Notes: generated from the letters alone by a model not told the origin. 64,000 nucleotides of DNA from Ceratothoa steindachneri (GCA_963969495.1 OZ018326.1:155372306-155436305); one strand, 5' to 3'; counted from the first letter of the stretch, positions 9,960 to 21,545 are shown. Translations and numbers: made by a program.

Positions 9960-12822
9960 TTATATAGGCCCATTTGGCGACAGCCTACAAGGGCAGAATT
10001 CACTGAAATTATATAATAGCTTCTTAATGTTAGGTTAGATTGAAAAACAAAACTAAAGGCAAAAAAAACAAAAACAAATAAGCAAACAAGTAAGATGCGC
10101 CTTCCCCCGGCGCATGAGCATGTGACAGGCATCAAAGAGTAAAATAAAATGGAAGAGGCTCCTCCAAGTACAAAGGACATAAGGTAGCGATCCCACGGGG
10201 CAGGTAACGTGCGCAAAGATCACCCAGACTTGGAAGACGTTCAAAATGAAAGTAACGAAGAGTCGGGGGTCGCATCATTGGGGGTGGGGTCGGGGGTGGG
10301 GGGTAGGACCACGTGAACAGTCGGGACGCAATGCCACGCAACTTCTTCTCGGTTATATACCATCTTCTTTACCTAGCAGCCCTTCGCACTGATTCCTGCC
10401 ATGTAGTCGGTGTGAGAAAGAGCGAAACGCTTGTCTGGTCGCCCAGTCCTCGCGGACTCCTTTTGCGCCCTCATTTTACGCAATTCCCACATGTCCATGA
10501 ACCCAGCGGATTATCTCGACATCTACCCGGGACGATGTAACCGTGGCGTCAACGAATGCCACGATCCAGGATGTGTGGAGATTTAAATGCTCGAGAGCAC
10601 TCAAGGAAGTTTGTGAGCAGTTAAAGATCACAGTCCAAGAACGGCGAGTTATCTCCAGTACCGAGTAGTGTTTTGTTAACAAGCTCGGGCGAGAAAGAAG
10701 AGGTAGCGCATGGTAGAACGCCGATGACTTGAAACAGAGGATACGAAGTGGAAACCAACCCTCTCCTGTGACTTGGAGTCATTCGGATACACTGGCACGG
10801 CTGCAGCGTGACACGAAAGTGTGCTCTGAAAAGATCGAACGCAATACCCACGACGCTGTAGAAGGTTTGGGAGTAGAGGCGTGGCGACAAATGGTCAAAA
10901 GTTGTACCCTCCAAGGAACGTCCTGAACATAATCAGAGGCGCTACAGGCCTGACCTGAAAGCTACATCGAACTCTCGAAAGAGTTTCCTATCCCTAAGCC
11001 AAAAGGGCTTAGGGTATGACTGGGGTGCCCGTGGATGGAGGCAGAAGTGCACACCTTAGTCTTGGCCAAAGAAAACCGAAACCTGTGCGCTTCGGCCTAG
11101 CGAGAAAAGCGGCTCAAGAGTTGCCGTCACATCAGAAGAGATCGAAAGGTCGTCCACGCGGAGCGTACTGAGAGCATCTTCCGATACTACCGAGGTGATA
11201 CCGTTGATGCTCAGGACAAAGGGTTTGACAATGAGGACACTTTCCTGCGGGACACCCTCTTCCTGTCCTGCTGGGTCGAGAGGGCTCCCCCTACCGGTAC
11301 GCGGAATCGAGAAACTCGTAGAACTCAGAGATAAATATCGAGAGGCATTCCCTCGCCCCCATCGTGTGGAGAGTCTCCATGCGGTATCATAGGCCTTCTC
11401 CAGATCGAAAAACACCATGGATTAGTGCTGTCTACAAAGGAAGGCCTCGCAGACAGCATTTTCCAGTCGGAGCAGAGCATGCGACGTGGAGTAAAACTTG
11501 CGGAAGCCACACTGTGCGGAAGACAGGTAGCTTCCGCTATCCAGAAAATAAAGACATCTAAATTTACCAATTTCTCCTCAACTTGTACAAAAGCGAGCAC
11601 AGTTGCCATTCGCCAGGAGTTTGGGAGGATACCCTCTGACCAGAATTCTATGGAACAGAACAAATCTAATAGAAAAGCCATGCCTCGCTCACCTAGGTGT
11701 CGAAGCATGGCATACGGGATAACGTCCGGAGGAGGGGAGGTGTGCGCGCATGAAGCGAGAGCGGAACGCAACTCGTTAAAGGGTTCTCTGCCTCTGGAGG
11801 TAAAGTTCAGGTGGCGGCCTTCAGCGACATCACGACGTGCATTGAATCCTGACGGAGCAGCCTCCTATTGCGTAGGATTCTGCCACGGAATCTGGGACCG
11901 AGATTACAATCTCATTCTCCTGGAGAACGGAGAATGGTGAGAACTTGTCCCGAATCCTTTTGATTCGCTTCCACACGTCTGCTAGAAGGGTCTTCCCATT
12001 AAGTGAATACACGAACGCTCGCTAGGAAAAACGACGGGCGTGCTTCGAAATATATCGGAACCTAGCCCTAGCTAGAAGAATTTTACCTCCAATGAAATCG
12101 TTCGGGCGGCGGTAGCGTGAAAAACGACCAGACGTACTAGGAATAGTAGTTAGGCCCAGGGTGATAAGGTTCTCTGAGAACTCAACGGTCTCATCTATCG
12201 ACCTAAATTCCTCAATTAGAAAAAGAGAAATAAGCCTTTTCCTGAAATATGGACCACCTCGCCCGCTCCAAGAACCACCGTGGCGGTCTTTCAGGCAACA
12301 GCAGCAGCCACGAAAATGAGTTGAATGGGAAAGTGATCACTAACATGGCGGTCATCGACCACCTTCCACCAAAATAAGATTATGGATCCGGAGAGCACAG
12401 GAATAGATGAGACAGGAAAATGGATGCGTAAACTCCACATTTAGGACACCCATTTTCAGTTCGTCGATCAGTTCGGCAAAACCTGACTCCTGGGATCAAT
12501 CGTATAGTCTTCCCCCAGAGAGCGTGTCTACCGTTGAAATTCCTGAGTAGAAGTAGTGGCCTCGGCAACCGGGCCACGACGCGACGGAAATCGCCTGCAA
12601 GGAAGTAGGCTGACGGTGGGATGCATGCAGAATTACAGTATACCTCCTATCCAGGTTTAGCTGGACTAACACTGCTTGAAGGGAAATATTGATACCAAGT
12701 ATAAAAATATAAACATCCCTTGGTGATGGGCTCGCAAAACTCTTATACCCGTGGATAGCAGGTGGCACGCGCCAAGCATGGTCGTCTGCAGAAGAATAGT
12801 TAACGGGGAAGGGTAAGAGACG
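9960..12822 (-). mobile_element. Family A LINE copy A3, with ORF2 remnant
   Basis: Minus-strand copy in the last TRAPPC10 intron. From the 5' side: endonuclease from about 12820 (TTMLGAC region, 'LLLRNFNGRHALWGKTI'), linker with 'PLADVWKRIKRIRDKFS' at about 12000-11940, RT ('VFFDLEKAYDTAW' at about 11415-11377, 'LRVDDLS' where YVDD is expected), RNase H region (about 10914-10480) and a 3' UTR ending near 9965-9980. A join near 11025 deletes about 500 bp of the RT thumb relative to copy A6. It is 5'-truncated in the endonuclease, where copy A4 begins. Multiple frameshifts. Confidence 0.8.
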
Positions 12823-12915
12823 ATTTATATATATATATATTTTTATTTTAAGAGCTCATCTGGTGACTGTCTACTAAGGCAAAAGTCGCTGTAATTCATG
12901 CAAAGCCAAATACTA

Positions 12916-14743
12916 CACCTTTTCACCCTCAAATAAAAAAAAAATTGAACTTCAAATTTAAAAATTTGACTTTCATATTAAAAAATTGAACTTCAAATTA
13001 AAAAAAAATTGACTTTCATAAGCTCACCGGACAAAAAATTAGTCACCTCGGGAGAAAACATAATTTAACATCTGAAGCGTGTAGGAACCTTAGGCAGCCG
13101 AGAGGCGTAGCTTAGTTTACGTCGAAACCTTAGTTAGGCTTTATTGGTGTTGCGGACGGCGTGAAGATCTGTAGATAGCTAATCAGCTCTAGTTAAAATG
13201 GGCCGGAAAAGCGAACAAAGTGGAATGTCAAAAAGGTGTGATTGCATTTGGCCGCGCCAAAGGTCATCATGTGAAGGAGGTGGCGAAATTTGGCAGTGTT
13301 TCAACGAGTACAGTCATCCGGAATTACAGGCAATGAGGCAATGGCAGAACTCGCAAAATGGAAAAAACTCTCGCAAGAATTGCGGACGGAATGTTGACAG
13401 ACAGGAACCGTCGTAGAATCTCCAGCCTTGTGAATGCAAGTCGATTTGATTCCAGGCAGGAATTGCTACAAAAGGTCAATTCTGGTCTTTCACCACCCAT
13501 TTCAGAAAGAACATATTGAGTAAAGTGGCGTGCAAGAGGCCCTTACTATGGTTACAAGTGACTAATTTTTTGTCCGGTGAGCTTATTCAAAAAAAAAAAA
13601 TGAACTTCAAATCTAAAAAAAACTGACTTTCATATTTAAAAAAATGAACTTCAAATTTTTAAAAAATGACTTTCATATTTAAAAAAAAGCTGGATTTCAA
13701 ATAAAAAAATGCCTCAAATTTTAAAAGTTGATTTTCAAATTAAAAGAAGTGAATTTCCCCCGCCTGGGGAGGTAACCCGTATTTATGCCCAATCTACCCG
13801 CACTTGGGTAGGGAGTCTAGCCGAGGCTTTTGCGAGCCATTATACCATTTCAGCGCCCAAGGTTCCACTTTGGTTGGCCATGTGCTGTAGGGCCGTTCCT
13901 TGTGACCTGGAGGTGGTGTTGAGGCCATCTTTTATTTCAGTTTCTTTTATCTTTTTCCAGGATATTATTTCTGTTTTTCAGAAATCTCTTACTTTTATAC
14001 AGGTAGAAATTACCAGTATTGCAAATTTGCATTATTAAATATTTTTCCAGTGCAGTATTTTAAAAATACTCATTGGTTACTGAGACGGCTGAGTTATGTA
14101 TGGGAATGGTTGCTAGGGGCGCTAAAGAGCTGCCAATGGGGATATGATGATAGGAAATCCCACAAGCTAAGAAAATAGGCTCTTTAATAACGTCAGGGTA
14201 GAGTGTTGGTCGAAATGTTGGAAACGTTCGGAAGATGACTGATGGCTGATGGCGAATTTTATTTTTTCTAATTTTAAGCAGTTTATCATTACAAACGCAT
14301 ATGGTAAGTAATACTGTAGATACGAGTCTTACGAATGTTTGTATGTATAAAAGATGGTATTTTATGAAGAAATAAGTGCCTGAGAAGCGAAAACACTAGG
14401 ATACATATTTTTGGGTAGGTTGGTGGCGAAATTAGTGTTGTTGACATTAAACAAATTCATATGATATTACATTTTTTTTAATTGAATTTCATGTTTTTAA
14501 TTGAAAGAAACTTTTATGTTGTAAGTCAACTTTTTTAAGTTGAGGGTAAATATGTTTAATATGAAATCCAATTATTTTAATTTGAAAGTCAACTTTTTAA
14601 ATTTGAAGTTCAATTTTTTTTAATATAAAAGTGAGTTTTTTTAACCTGAAGTTAAATGTTTTAAATATGAGTCATTTTTTTAAAATGAAAGTAAACTTTT
14701 AAAATTTGAAGTTCATGTTTTTTCATTTGGGGGTGAAAAGGTG
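12916..14743. mobile_element. Inverted-repeat (foldback/MITE-like) DNA element with TA target duplication
   Basis: Ends are CACCTTTTCACCCTCAAAT at 12916 and its near-complement at 14725-14743, each flanked by TA (12914-12915, 14744-14745). Removing it restores the family A 3' UTR as seen near 2122-2135 (CTACTAGA... order). The subterminal arms are long AT-rich arrays alternating TTGAACTTCAAATT and TTGACTTTCATATT units, in opposite orientation at the two ends. The middle (about 13750-14460) has no transposase I can recognise. A Tc1-like element is nested in the left arm. Probably a non-autonomous Tc1/mariner-superfamily element. Confidence 0.8.
13021..13583 (+). mobile_element. Non-autonomous Tc1-like element, 563 bp
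   Basis: Perfect 26-bp terminal inverted repeats (AGCTCACCGGACAAAAAATT at the left start; complement at 13558-13583), flanked by TA at 13019-13020 and 13584-13585. Inside, an ATG at 13198 begins a Tc1-type transposase N-terminus, 'MGRKSEQSG', then after a frameshift 'FGRAKGHHVKEVAKFGSVST', then an Arg-rich basic stretch and 'ERTY' before a stop and 'VKWRARGPYYG'. The right repeat follows at once, so the catalytic DDE region is deleted. It sits inside the left arm of the 12916-14743 element. Confidence 0.88.
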
Positions 14744-15960
14744 TAGATTAAAAGACAAGTAAATAACAGATAAAGACAACAAAAGGAACAAAGGCTAAGG
14801 CACAAGCTTAAAAAACAACAAAACAAAAAAAGCAACAAGACGGAAGTGCGCTCCGCCGTTGGGGGTAGACCCGCCTCCCCCCAGTGCCGGAAGAAGTGAC
14901 CTACAACAAAGAGTCAAAGTGGAGGAGGCCAACCTCTTCCAAAAGGTCATATAGTCAACAAGTCTGTGTATATGAACCTGTCCCGAATACAAGGGACAGG
15001 CGATAACGACCCCAATCATCCAGGTACCGGGACAGGTAACGTGCGCGAAGATCATCCAGACTGGGAAATTCGACAAGAATGTGCCGAACAGTCTGGGGTA
15101 GAGCGCAGTCGTCGCAATAAGGCGCAGGCGAACGTTCCATCAAATGGCAGTGCGTCCTGAGAGTGTCCAATTCGAGGACGACAGAAAGCAACCTGAAGCA
15201 CTCGTGGCCTTGCGGGGATAGGTCCATGGGAACAGACGCGGCGCAATGGCACGCAACTTTCAAGTTCCCCTCGACCGTCTCCCCTTTTCTTTGCCAAGAA
15301 GCCCGGTGGTCTTCTTAGTAGTAGTCCGCAAGTTCCCTCGCATAAACCACTCTTTTCACCAAGTTCATGGTTGAGTGCGGCGTAACACTCACCAGCGAGC
15401 CATTGAGTATCCGAAGGGACGTGCCAATCTTGGTCTGGTCGCTTGTCCAAGTGGCAGTGGACCCCTCCGTACCCGGAGCTCCCACGAGGGGATAAAAATA
15501 TCTCTTCTTCGATTTTCTCTTGCCTTTTTTCCTTTTCTTTGCAAAGGAGGGCGGAGTGAACACGGTTCTCTCCACACCCGAAAGGGGCCCTAAAGCCTGA
15601 CGGACCGGTCTCAGCAAGATCCTTCTTCGAAATGGAGAAGGGCTTGGCTGTCAAGGTGGCCCAAGTCGGGAGGAAGTCCCTCCTCTTCTTGCGAGTCCTC
15701 GGGTGCCCGATCTGCCTGAGAAACTTGCACGGGGGCAGACTCATGTTCGGTTTTTGACACCGGGCCTAGGTTTGCCCGAGGGAAGATTCTGGGGCTGGGT
15801 CACCGCCGGGATCATGTCCAGTTCATGGGGTGGGGCTCCAAGTAGCCATCCACGCTTGTGACAAGGATCCCAGTCAAGGACTCTTCCTTCCTTTCGCTTG
15901 GGTCGCCAAACCGACCTTCATCGGTAATGAGAGGGGGAGGGGGGGCATGCCGAGCCACTG

Positions 15961-16482
15961 AAAACTAAAGACGCATGACTGCGGGACAGTAGGGCGCCCC
16001 GCCATCCCTTGTTCCTATCGATCCGGTTTTACCTGACACTCCAGACGAAATGAGTAATAATGGTTTGGGATAGAGAGTGGTGAAAGTAGGTTAAAATAGA
16101 AATGTCTCGGAGGAGTAGAGCCCAGCTTTTCCAACCTTAGTTCGTGACTATTTGGGGCAATAGGGCCGAGAGGAAACGCCGCCCATACAGATTCCAAGTC
16201 AAATATTCTACAGGAGATACCCTTTTGAGGGTCTACCGGCATGTCTAGACGGGGTCAGCGACAGCCACACTGATTCCCACCATTGCGTCTCGCGAAATAA
16301 TAGAAAACAAGCGTCTTTTCACATTTCACGTATGGATGAACTCATAATGAGCCGCATGCTACGACATACAGTTGACAACACATTGAAAATATTTTTATAT
16401 TTGCCCTCTCTTTTCCCCATCACGTGCAGGCGCCCACGTTATGGGCGCCGATATCCCTGTTGCTATCGCGTTGGTTCTTCAC
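15961..16482. other. Intron sequence of TRAPPC10, nothing else recognised
   Basis: Part of the E12-E13 intron. A minus-strand open frame at 16014-16242 was considered as an exon but matches nothing in TRAPPC10, and E12 to E13 already join in phase. Confidence 0.4.
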
Positions 16483-16617
16483 CTCTGGTCATTTGTTTCG
16501 TTTCTGCTGGAATGTACTTGGATAAACGAACCGAGGGGAGAGGAAGAAACCCGCCGATCAGCGGCATCACATCCAGCATCACAGTATGTTTCATGTCTGG
16601 TTCCAGGGACAAGACTC
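16483..16617 (-). CDS. TRAPPC10: TRAPPC10 exon E12
   Basis: Acceptor 'TCTTTTATTATGGCAG', donor 'CAGAG|GTGAAG'. The exon completes a Gly codon with E11 and encodes 'GVLSLEPDMKHTVMLDVMPL' then 'IGGFLPLPSVRLSKYIP' and 'AETKQMTR'. The core matches the human block 'VMPLFAGYLPLPDVRLFKYLP' near the C-terminus of TRAPPC10, one of the best-conserved parts of the protein. Phases 1 and 1 fit the neighbouring exons. No stop or frameshift. Confidence 0.93.
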
Positions 16618-17269
16618 CTGCCATAATAAAAGACCAAAGTTAGTTAGGTTATGATGAGATCGAAACAAGACCTCTTTTTTTTCCTCTGAGGAGAAACATG
16701 GTTAAAAGACAAACTTTGCCACTTCTCTGGCTAAGCAATTAGGACGACCCCAGAGCACTTTTATTTAATAGGGGGACTTTTCGCCACATCAAAAGGTGGA
16801 TTGGTATAACTGCGAGAGAATGTACCCCAGAAAGAGGTGTGTAACCTGTGAGATGAAACTCATGTATGAAAGCCGCACTTGGAGTCGTTATGGTTCGAGT
16901 GATAAACTCCTGGCGAGAGGCTACGCCTGCACCCTGGTTGCCATGACCAATGAATCTTCGAGTGGATTAATGTCAAGCCACGGTCTGTAGTAGGAGCAGG
17001 GGGAGTGGATAAGAGTGGTTTCCAGAATAAGATTCATTCGGTGGGTATGATGATGATGGTGAGGATACAGAAAGGTCTTCAGTCGCAAAATTGAAACTGG
17101 AGAAAGGCGTGTTCATTCGACGAGGACAGAATAAGAGTAATGAAGAGCAATGACGAGGATCACTATAATAATAATAATCTAATTCAACTGTCAATGCTGG
17201 GTCGGAAGGGTGCATTGGTACATTAAGTGTCCAGCTAAAATTTGAATCCCCCTGATGGGTTCCACTCAC

Positions 17270-17543
17270 CGGAGGTGCGTCCACAAACGGCCCACATGTT
17301 CTGATCAGTGATGACCTCGTACATAATTGAGTTGGAGGGAGGCATTGAACCCCCGGGAGTGGGGTCACCCACCCCCTTTTCTGTCTCATTTTCCACTTCT
17401 TTATTCTTCTTCCTCCACCCATCAACATCGCTGGTGTCGGTCTCCAGTTGCTGGATGACGATGTGGAAGTGACACATGTTGCCGGCGCGACAGAATTCAG
17501 AGCCCTTCGCCGGCTCCACCCTGGCTTTGACACTGTACAGGGT
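17270..17543 (-). CDS. TRAPPC10: TRAPPC10 exon E11
   Basis: Acceptor 'CCTTTTTGGCTTCAG', donor 'ACCTCCG|GTGAGT'. Encodes 91 residues starting 'TLYSVKARVEPAKGSEFCRA' and ending 'YEVITDQNMWAVCGRTS'. These match human 'FTLYNVKAE...EYCRTGSLC' and 'LMYEVVDNSSNWAVCGKSCG'. The middle (about residues 35-70 of the exon; KKNKEVENETEK, then a Pro/Gly stretch) is lineage-specific and probably a loop. Phase 0 in, phase 1 out. Confidence 0.95.
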
Positions 17544-18969
17544 CTGAAGCCAAAAAGGGAATGGGTCACATTAAGGGTAGTGTTGTGAAAATCATTTGTA
17601 CAATTCCGGGGTATTTATTACAAAATTTTCCCTGTGCAAATAAAATCTTTGTAAGATAAATTATTTTATTTATCAGAAGTACAAAGAGGTTTCTGAGCAT
17701 CACGCTCCATCCTTCACCTGTACAACAAGTGGCAAAATTTGATAAGACATTTCTTATATACAAAATGAGAAAAACAAGACGAAAACAATAACAACACCCA
17801 CGATTGAGCGAGAGATACAAAAACACAGAGGGATATTTACAAAGAGGGACTGGCTTCTCCCAAATAGTCAAGTGATTCCTATTTGGGTGATAAACGATCT
17901 GATGACCTAGTTGAACTGGAAGTTCAACCAGGAGAGATTAAAATTTTATATATAAGAAATATCTTGGGTCAAAATTTTGTCAGTCATTGTACGGTTGAAA
18001 GAATGAAGGTGATCTCTAAAACTAGGCCTGTAATTTGATACTCTTCAAAACAGCTTTTATTTGCATTCAATACTTCGAAAATCATCCCTGTAGTGCTAGT
18101 AAGAACGCCACCTTCGTGGTGTTCAATGAGCTCACTTTGTGGGATCAATGGACATCACTGTTTTTCCCTCTTATGGCATTGGCGTATGTCAACAGCCAAT
18201 AATGTAGGCATAAAGTAATACTACTACTATTATTAAGAAAGTCAACACCTCACGCCGCGAGAGGTATTTTGGAAGTAGTTCGTGATTTAAAGGGTGACGT
18301 CCAGATATGCAAAGAAGTGAGGAAAATAAATTGCTAAATAAGACTACTAATTGGGACGCTAGGAATAAAAAAAGGTACGCAAGTCTCCGAACCTGCCTTG
18401 GGTCATCAAAACAGGTCTCTTACAACGTTATGTTCTGAGGATTATTGATGAGGAAAAGGTGACACGTGAGATAGAAGAAAAAGAGTCGCTAAAAATGCCC
18501 CGACTGATACAAATTCCATAGCAACCTTCATCCCCCGCGAATACTCGACTTGGGCGCGCCTACTTCCGTTCTTCAGAAATGAGTCAGCGAGCAAAAGACC
18601 CCAAGAATAGGACCTGCTTCGCCGCTGCCGGGTACGAACCTCAGTATGGTGGTGACACCGGGCTGAAACCTTTCCTGTTTTGAGTATCCACCAAAGACAA
18701 CAGAAGAACTCGCTTGTTTCACTCGACTCTCTGAGAGACTTCATATCTACCGTTAAAAAGACGTTGGCATCTCGGGCCTAAAGTTTCGAAAAGAGGTGAA
18801 AATGTGTAAGAGCTACAGAAGCCGAGTAACCATTAGAGGGAATTAAATGGAGAACGCGCAGGTCTGCAAGGTAGGGAACTCTCCCGAACCTGCCCTCATT
18901 CGGGAATGAGAGCGTCCGTTGCAGGAGGTCCAGAATTAATTATGCGAGTCGTCAGTGATCAATAAATAC
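17544..18969. other. TRAPPC10 intron (E10-E11)
   Basis: 1,426-bp GT-AG intron (donor AAG|GTATTT). AT-rich with a 306-bp minus-strand open frame (17566-17871) and another at 18442-18744, neither with a recognisable domain or needed by the protein. No transposon identified. Confidence 0.5.
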
Positions 18970-19152
18970 CTTGTAATTATGGATATCGAAAAGGCACTTG
19001 AAAGTCCTGAATTCTTGGGTGGGTTCATTAGTTTCTTCATTTAATGGGCGGTAGTCAAGCGAAAACTCCGTTTTCAGATGGGGGGAATCTTTGGATGAAT
19101 AGTCCACAACCAAATCCCACATGTAACTGGCGGACTGGTCGATAAAAACAAC
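18970..19152 (-). CDS. TRAPPC10: TRAPPC10 exon E10
   Basis: Acceptor 'CCTTTTTTCGCAG', donor 'TACAAG|GTATTT'; 61 codons, phase 0 at both ends. Begins 'VVFIDQSASYMWDLVVDYSS' and ends 'FKCLFDIHNYK'. It aligns with the human segment 'SKQSVFFVWELKW...' to 'YEFKVENF', a beta-rich region before 'FTLYNVKAE', so it joins directly to E11. Confidence 0.92.
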
Positions 19153-19638
19153 CTGCGAAAAAAAGGAAGGGGGGTTTTGAAACTCATCAAGAAGATATTC
19201 CATTTTTAATGAGAAATCCAAAACTAAAATGACGAAAGGAATCTAGAGTCGGGACCAAATTTTTGGCACATTTCAAATTTCCTGGTTCCTCACCTTTATT
19301 GATTGAAATTATTTAGCTACATTATTCACATCCTCCTGGACAATCAAACTATATTTCCTAGGTTTTATGACCTCTCACTCCGACAAGAGAAAAGTGAAGG
19401 CTTTCTGCAATTCGTTGTCTAAGATACCAACTAGGTTGTAATTGCTCTCTATGAGCAGATGACATTTCTGCTTCCTCCAACAGGTTGGCATATTAAGGGA
19501 GAGAGCTTCGATCCTACAGCCTGTGCTCTAGGACCAGGATAGAGTGGAGAGAGGCTGTTGCATGCTGTGGAACTTTTATAAACCTTCCCCTGTGCTAGTG
19601 GTCCATACATGCAACAAGGAAGTGGAAGTTCTGTTGCA

Positions 19639-19640
<2 letters not shown>
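19153..19640. other. TRAPPC10 intron, unassigned part
   Basis: Start of the 2.5-kb E9-E10 intron in plus-strand order. A minus-strand frame at about 19390-19470 was tested as an exon and rejected on phase. No repeat family recognised. Confidence 0.4.

Positions 19641-19710
<70 letters not shown>
19641..19710. repeat. (TA)n microsatellite
   Basis: About 35 uninterrupted TA units. Shorter (TA)n runs lie at about 19859-19872 and 20146-20182, on either side of the palindrome at 19908-20149. Open frames reading Tyr-Ile repeats here are artefacts. Confidence 0.95.
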
Positions 19711-19712
<2 letters not shown>

Positions 19713-19907
19713 GTCCATGGCTTTGGAAACTCCCTAGATCTTAATGAGATCGGAGATCCTGTGGGTGATCCTTGAGAAGACTGGGTAAGAAGCGGTTGCC
19801 TGACCGTTGAGCCAAGAATGGAGACCCACCCCCACTTGGATCCTGGCCCCACTCCAGGATATATATATATATGAAAAGAAACTCACAACTTGCATTTGAG
19901 TCAAAAT

Positions 19908-20146
19908 TATGATAAATAACACCCACAAGGAAAATGGAACAACGATTCCGAGCGCTTTCGTCTTTATTCTAAAAGACCTATTCATGGAATAACGTAGGTC
20001 AGGACAGACAATGTCTTGACCCCCCACTCCTTACTATTTAAGACATTGTCTATCCTGACCTACGTTATTCCATGAAGAGGTTTTTTAGAATAAAGACGAA
20101 AGCACTCGGAATCGTTTTTTCATTTTCCTTGTGGGTGTTATTTATC

Positions 20147-20149
<3 letters not shown>
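19908..20149. repeat. Near-perfect palindrome, about 110-bp arms, 22-bp loop
   Basis: Left arm 19908-20017 is the reverse complement of right arm 20040-20149 with few mismatches. Shared blocks include GATAAATAACACCCACAAGG, CGTCTTTATTCTAAAA and CATGGAATAACGTAGGTC. The loop is 20018-20039. Both arms abut (TA)n tracts. It could fold as a long hairpin in DNA or RNA. No TIR-type ends or coding sequence seen. Confidence 0.88.
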
Positions 20150-20182
<33 letters not shown>

Positions 20183-20183
20183 G

Positions 20184-21044
20184 GTGGTGGTCCGAGCCAG
20201 TTCGTTACTTGTGCCCGATGTGGTTTTTTTTTTCCGGAGGACGAAGTTAGTAGTTTAGAGTGAGGGGGAGCTACTGGGTATTGAGTTGATGGGGTCATGT
20301 GGGGTCATGTGAAGCGGGAGGCGTGTAGATGATGGTCATACTACCGGATATGAACCCAGCATGTGGTGTAGTTGGTTCAGTTCCCCAAATGCGAGAACTG
20401 GATCGAAACTTGGCCTCGTTTCCAACGCAGCAGACATTATGTAGCGTGAGCTAAGATTTAGCCGCCTCTGGAATTTTGAAGTGTAATGGAAGATAAAGTA
20501 AACAGTCGTCGGTTTCCCAGTTTTAGACTGTGTGGCGTTGATTGGATGCGTGAGTGTGCCACCCTCCGGGTGGAGGGCCACCTTAATGTTTCAGGGGTAG
20601 GGACTTGAGGCGCAGGTTCGCTGAGGGCAACCTTGACAAGGCGGTGGCGTTTTCTGGATGTCATCAACCTCCGGCAGCTACTCTCCCGCTCGAGGAAATC
20701 CAATGGCATTTAGCATCTAGTGTGGTGGAGTATTTTTCGGTGAGTATGGATCTGCAAACTGTGTTGAGGTCTACTTTCTGTCTATGTTGCCATGACAGCA
20801 TTGTGTAATGGTATTGGTTTATTAAAGCATCATGTATGAACTCACTGATGCTGTTATTGTACTTATTGAGAGCTGTCGGTCAGGCGGAATCAATCTTGGG
20901 AGACGTCTACTAGATGCCTGATTGATTTCATTGAGCACTGCAATTTCCATGGCCAAGATCGAGTCTTCAACAGGGGTTTATGTTGGCATGCATCGATCCC
21001 CAAGGATGGAAAGACTGTAGCAAATGGAATAGGAAAAACTCTTA
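20184..21044. other. TRAPPC10 intron, unassigned repeats
   Basis: Contains a short duplication (GGGGTCATGT twice at about 20290-20310) and overlapping minus-strand frames at 20336-20709 without known domains. Probably old repeat. Confidence 0.35.
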
Positions 21045-21545
21045 CCTGCCGAGCCCTTGCGAGCCAAGTGGTTTCGAGGTAGGTTAGTTTTCTAACGTCG
21101 AGGTACCACCGGGTTCAATCCCAAACGTCGGCGCATGTAAAGATCTGACGACCGATCGGTGGACGTACTGTGCTTGCCCACGTGGGGCTTGGTACATCTT
21201 ACACACACACAGAGCTTATCATAACACTGCCTTCTTTCATCGCGTCTTCACCTCAAGGAACCCTGCCCTTGGGTAGATGTATCCACATACCAACGTCGCG
21301 GAATAGGGCCCCTTCATCGCGGGTTGACGAAGGCCCCTAACTGATCGCTAGTCCGTGCCCAAAACGCAATACTTCCCGATGCCCCCCCCCCAAAAAAAAA
21401 ATACATCGACAACTGGTGGCATCTGGGCTTACCAGCGAGTCATGCTAATCTTTATGATGGTTTCATTATCTAGTCGGATGACCAATACTAGCCAATAGAC
21501 GGATGGCGTTCCATACCTACCTACTCTTGCCTGCCGATATTGCGT
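21045..21545 (+). repeat. tRNA-derived SINE, copy 1
   Basis: The head has tRNA promoter-like boxes: an A-box-like 'GCGAGCCAAGTGG' near 21058 and a B box 'GGGTTCAATCC' at 21111. The body ends with a conserved block (about 21432-21480: CCAGCGAGTCATGCTAATCT, then TTTCATTATCTAGTCGGATG) that recurs in the SINE at 37444-37950. SINEs are transcribed by RNA polymerase III and use LINE proteins in trans. The tRNA head does not fold into a credible functional tRNA. Confidence 0.6.

Larger units (their letters stand above)
12825..15960 (-). mobile_element. Family A LINE copy A4 (RNase H fused to ORF1), split by a DNA element
   Basis: The 3' tail runs from about 12835 to 12915 and resumes at 14744 after an insertion. 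Then come the RNase H C-terminal region (about 14800-15300, 'YCDDCALPQTVRHILVEFPS') and, from about 15310, ORF1 sequence: 'VSVTPHSTMNLVKRVVYARE' and a Lys-rich segment (KKRKKGKRKSKKR). Endonuclease, RT and most of RNase H are absent, so two distant parts of the LINE are joined. Homology fades towards 15960. Confidence 0.75.

Noticed and set aside
16014..16242. Minus-strand open frame considered as a TRAPPC10 exon
   Set aside because: No match to the protein, and exons E12 and E13 join in phase without it.
19391..19475. Possible extra TRAPPC10 exon reading CHLLIESNYNLVG
   Set aside because: No usable donor in the required phase 0 (the nearest GT gives phase 2 and a stop follows), and the better exon at 21659-21775 already fills the gap with correct phase, length and splice sites.
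19595..19744. Open frames encoding Tyr-Ile repeats
   Set aside because: Translation of the (TA)n microsatellite.
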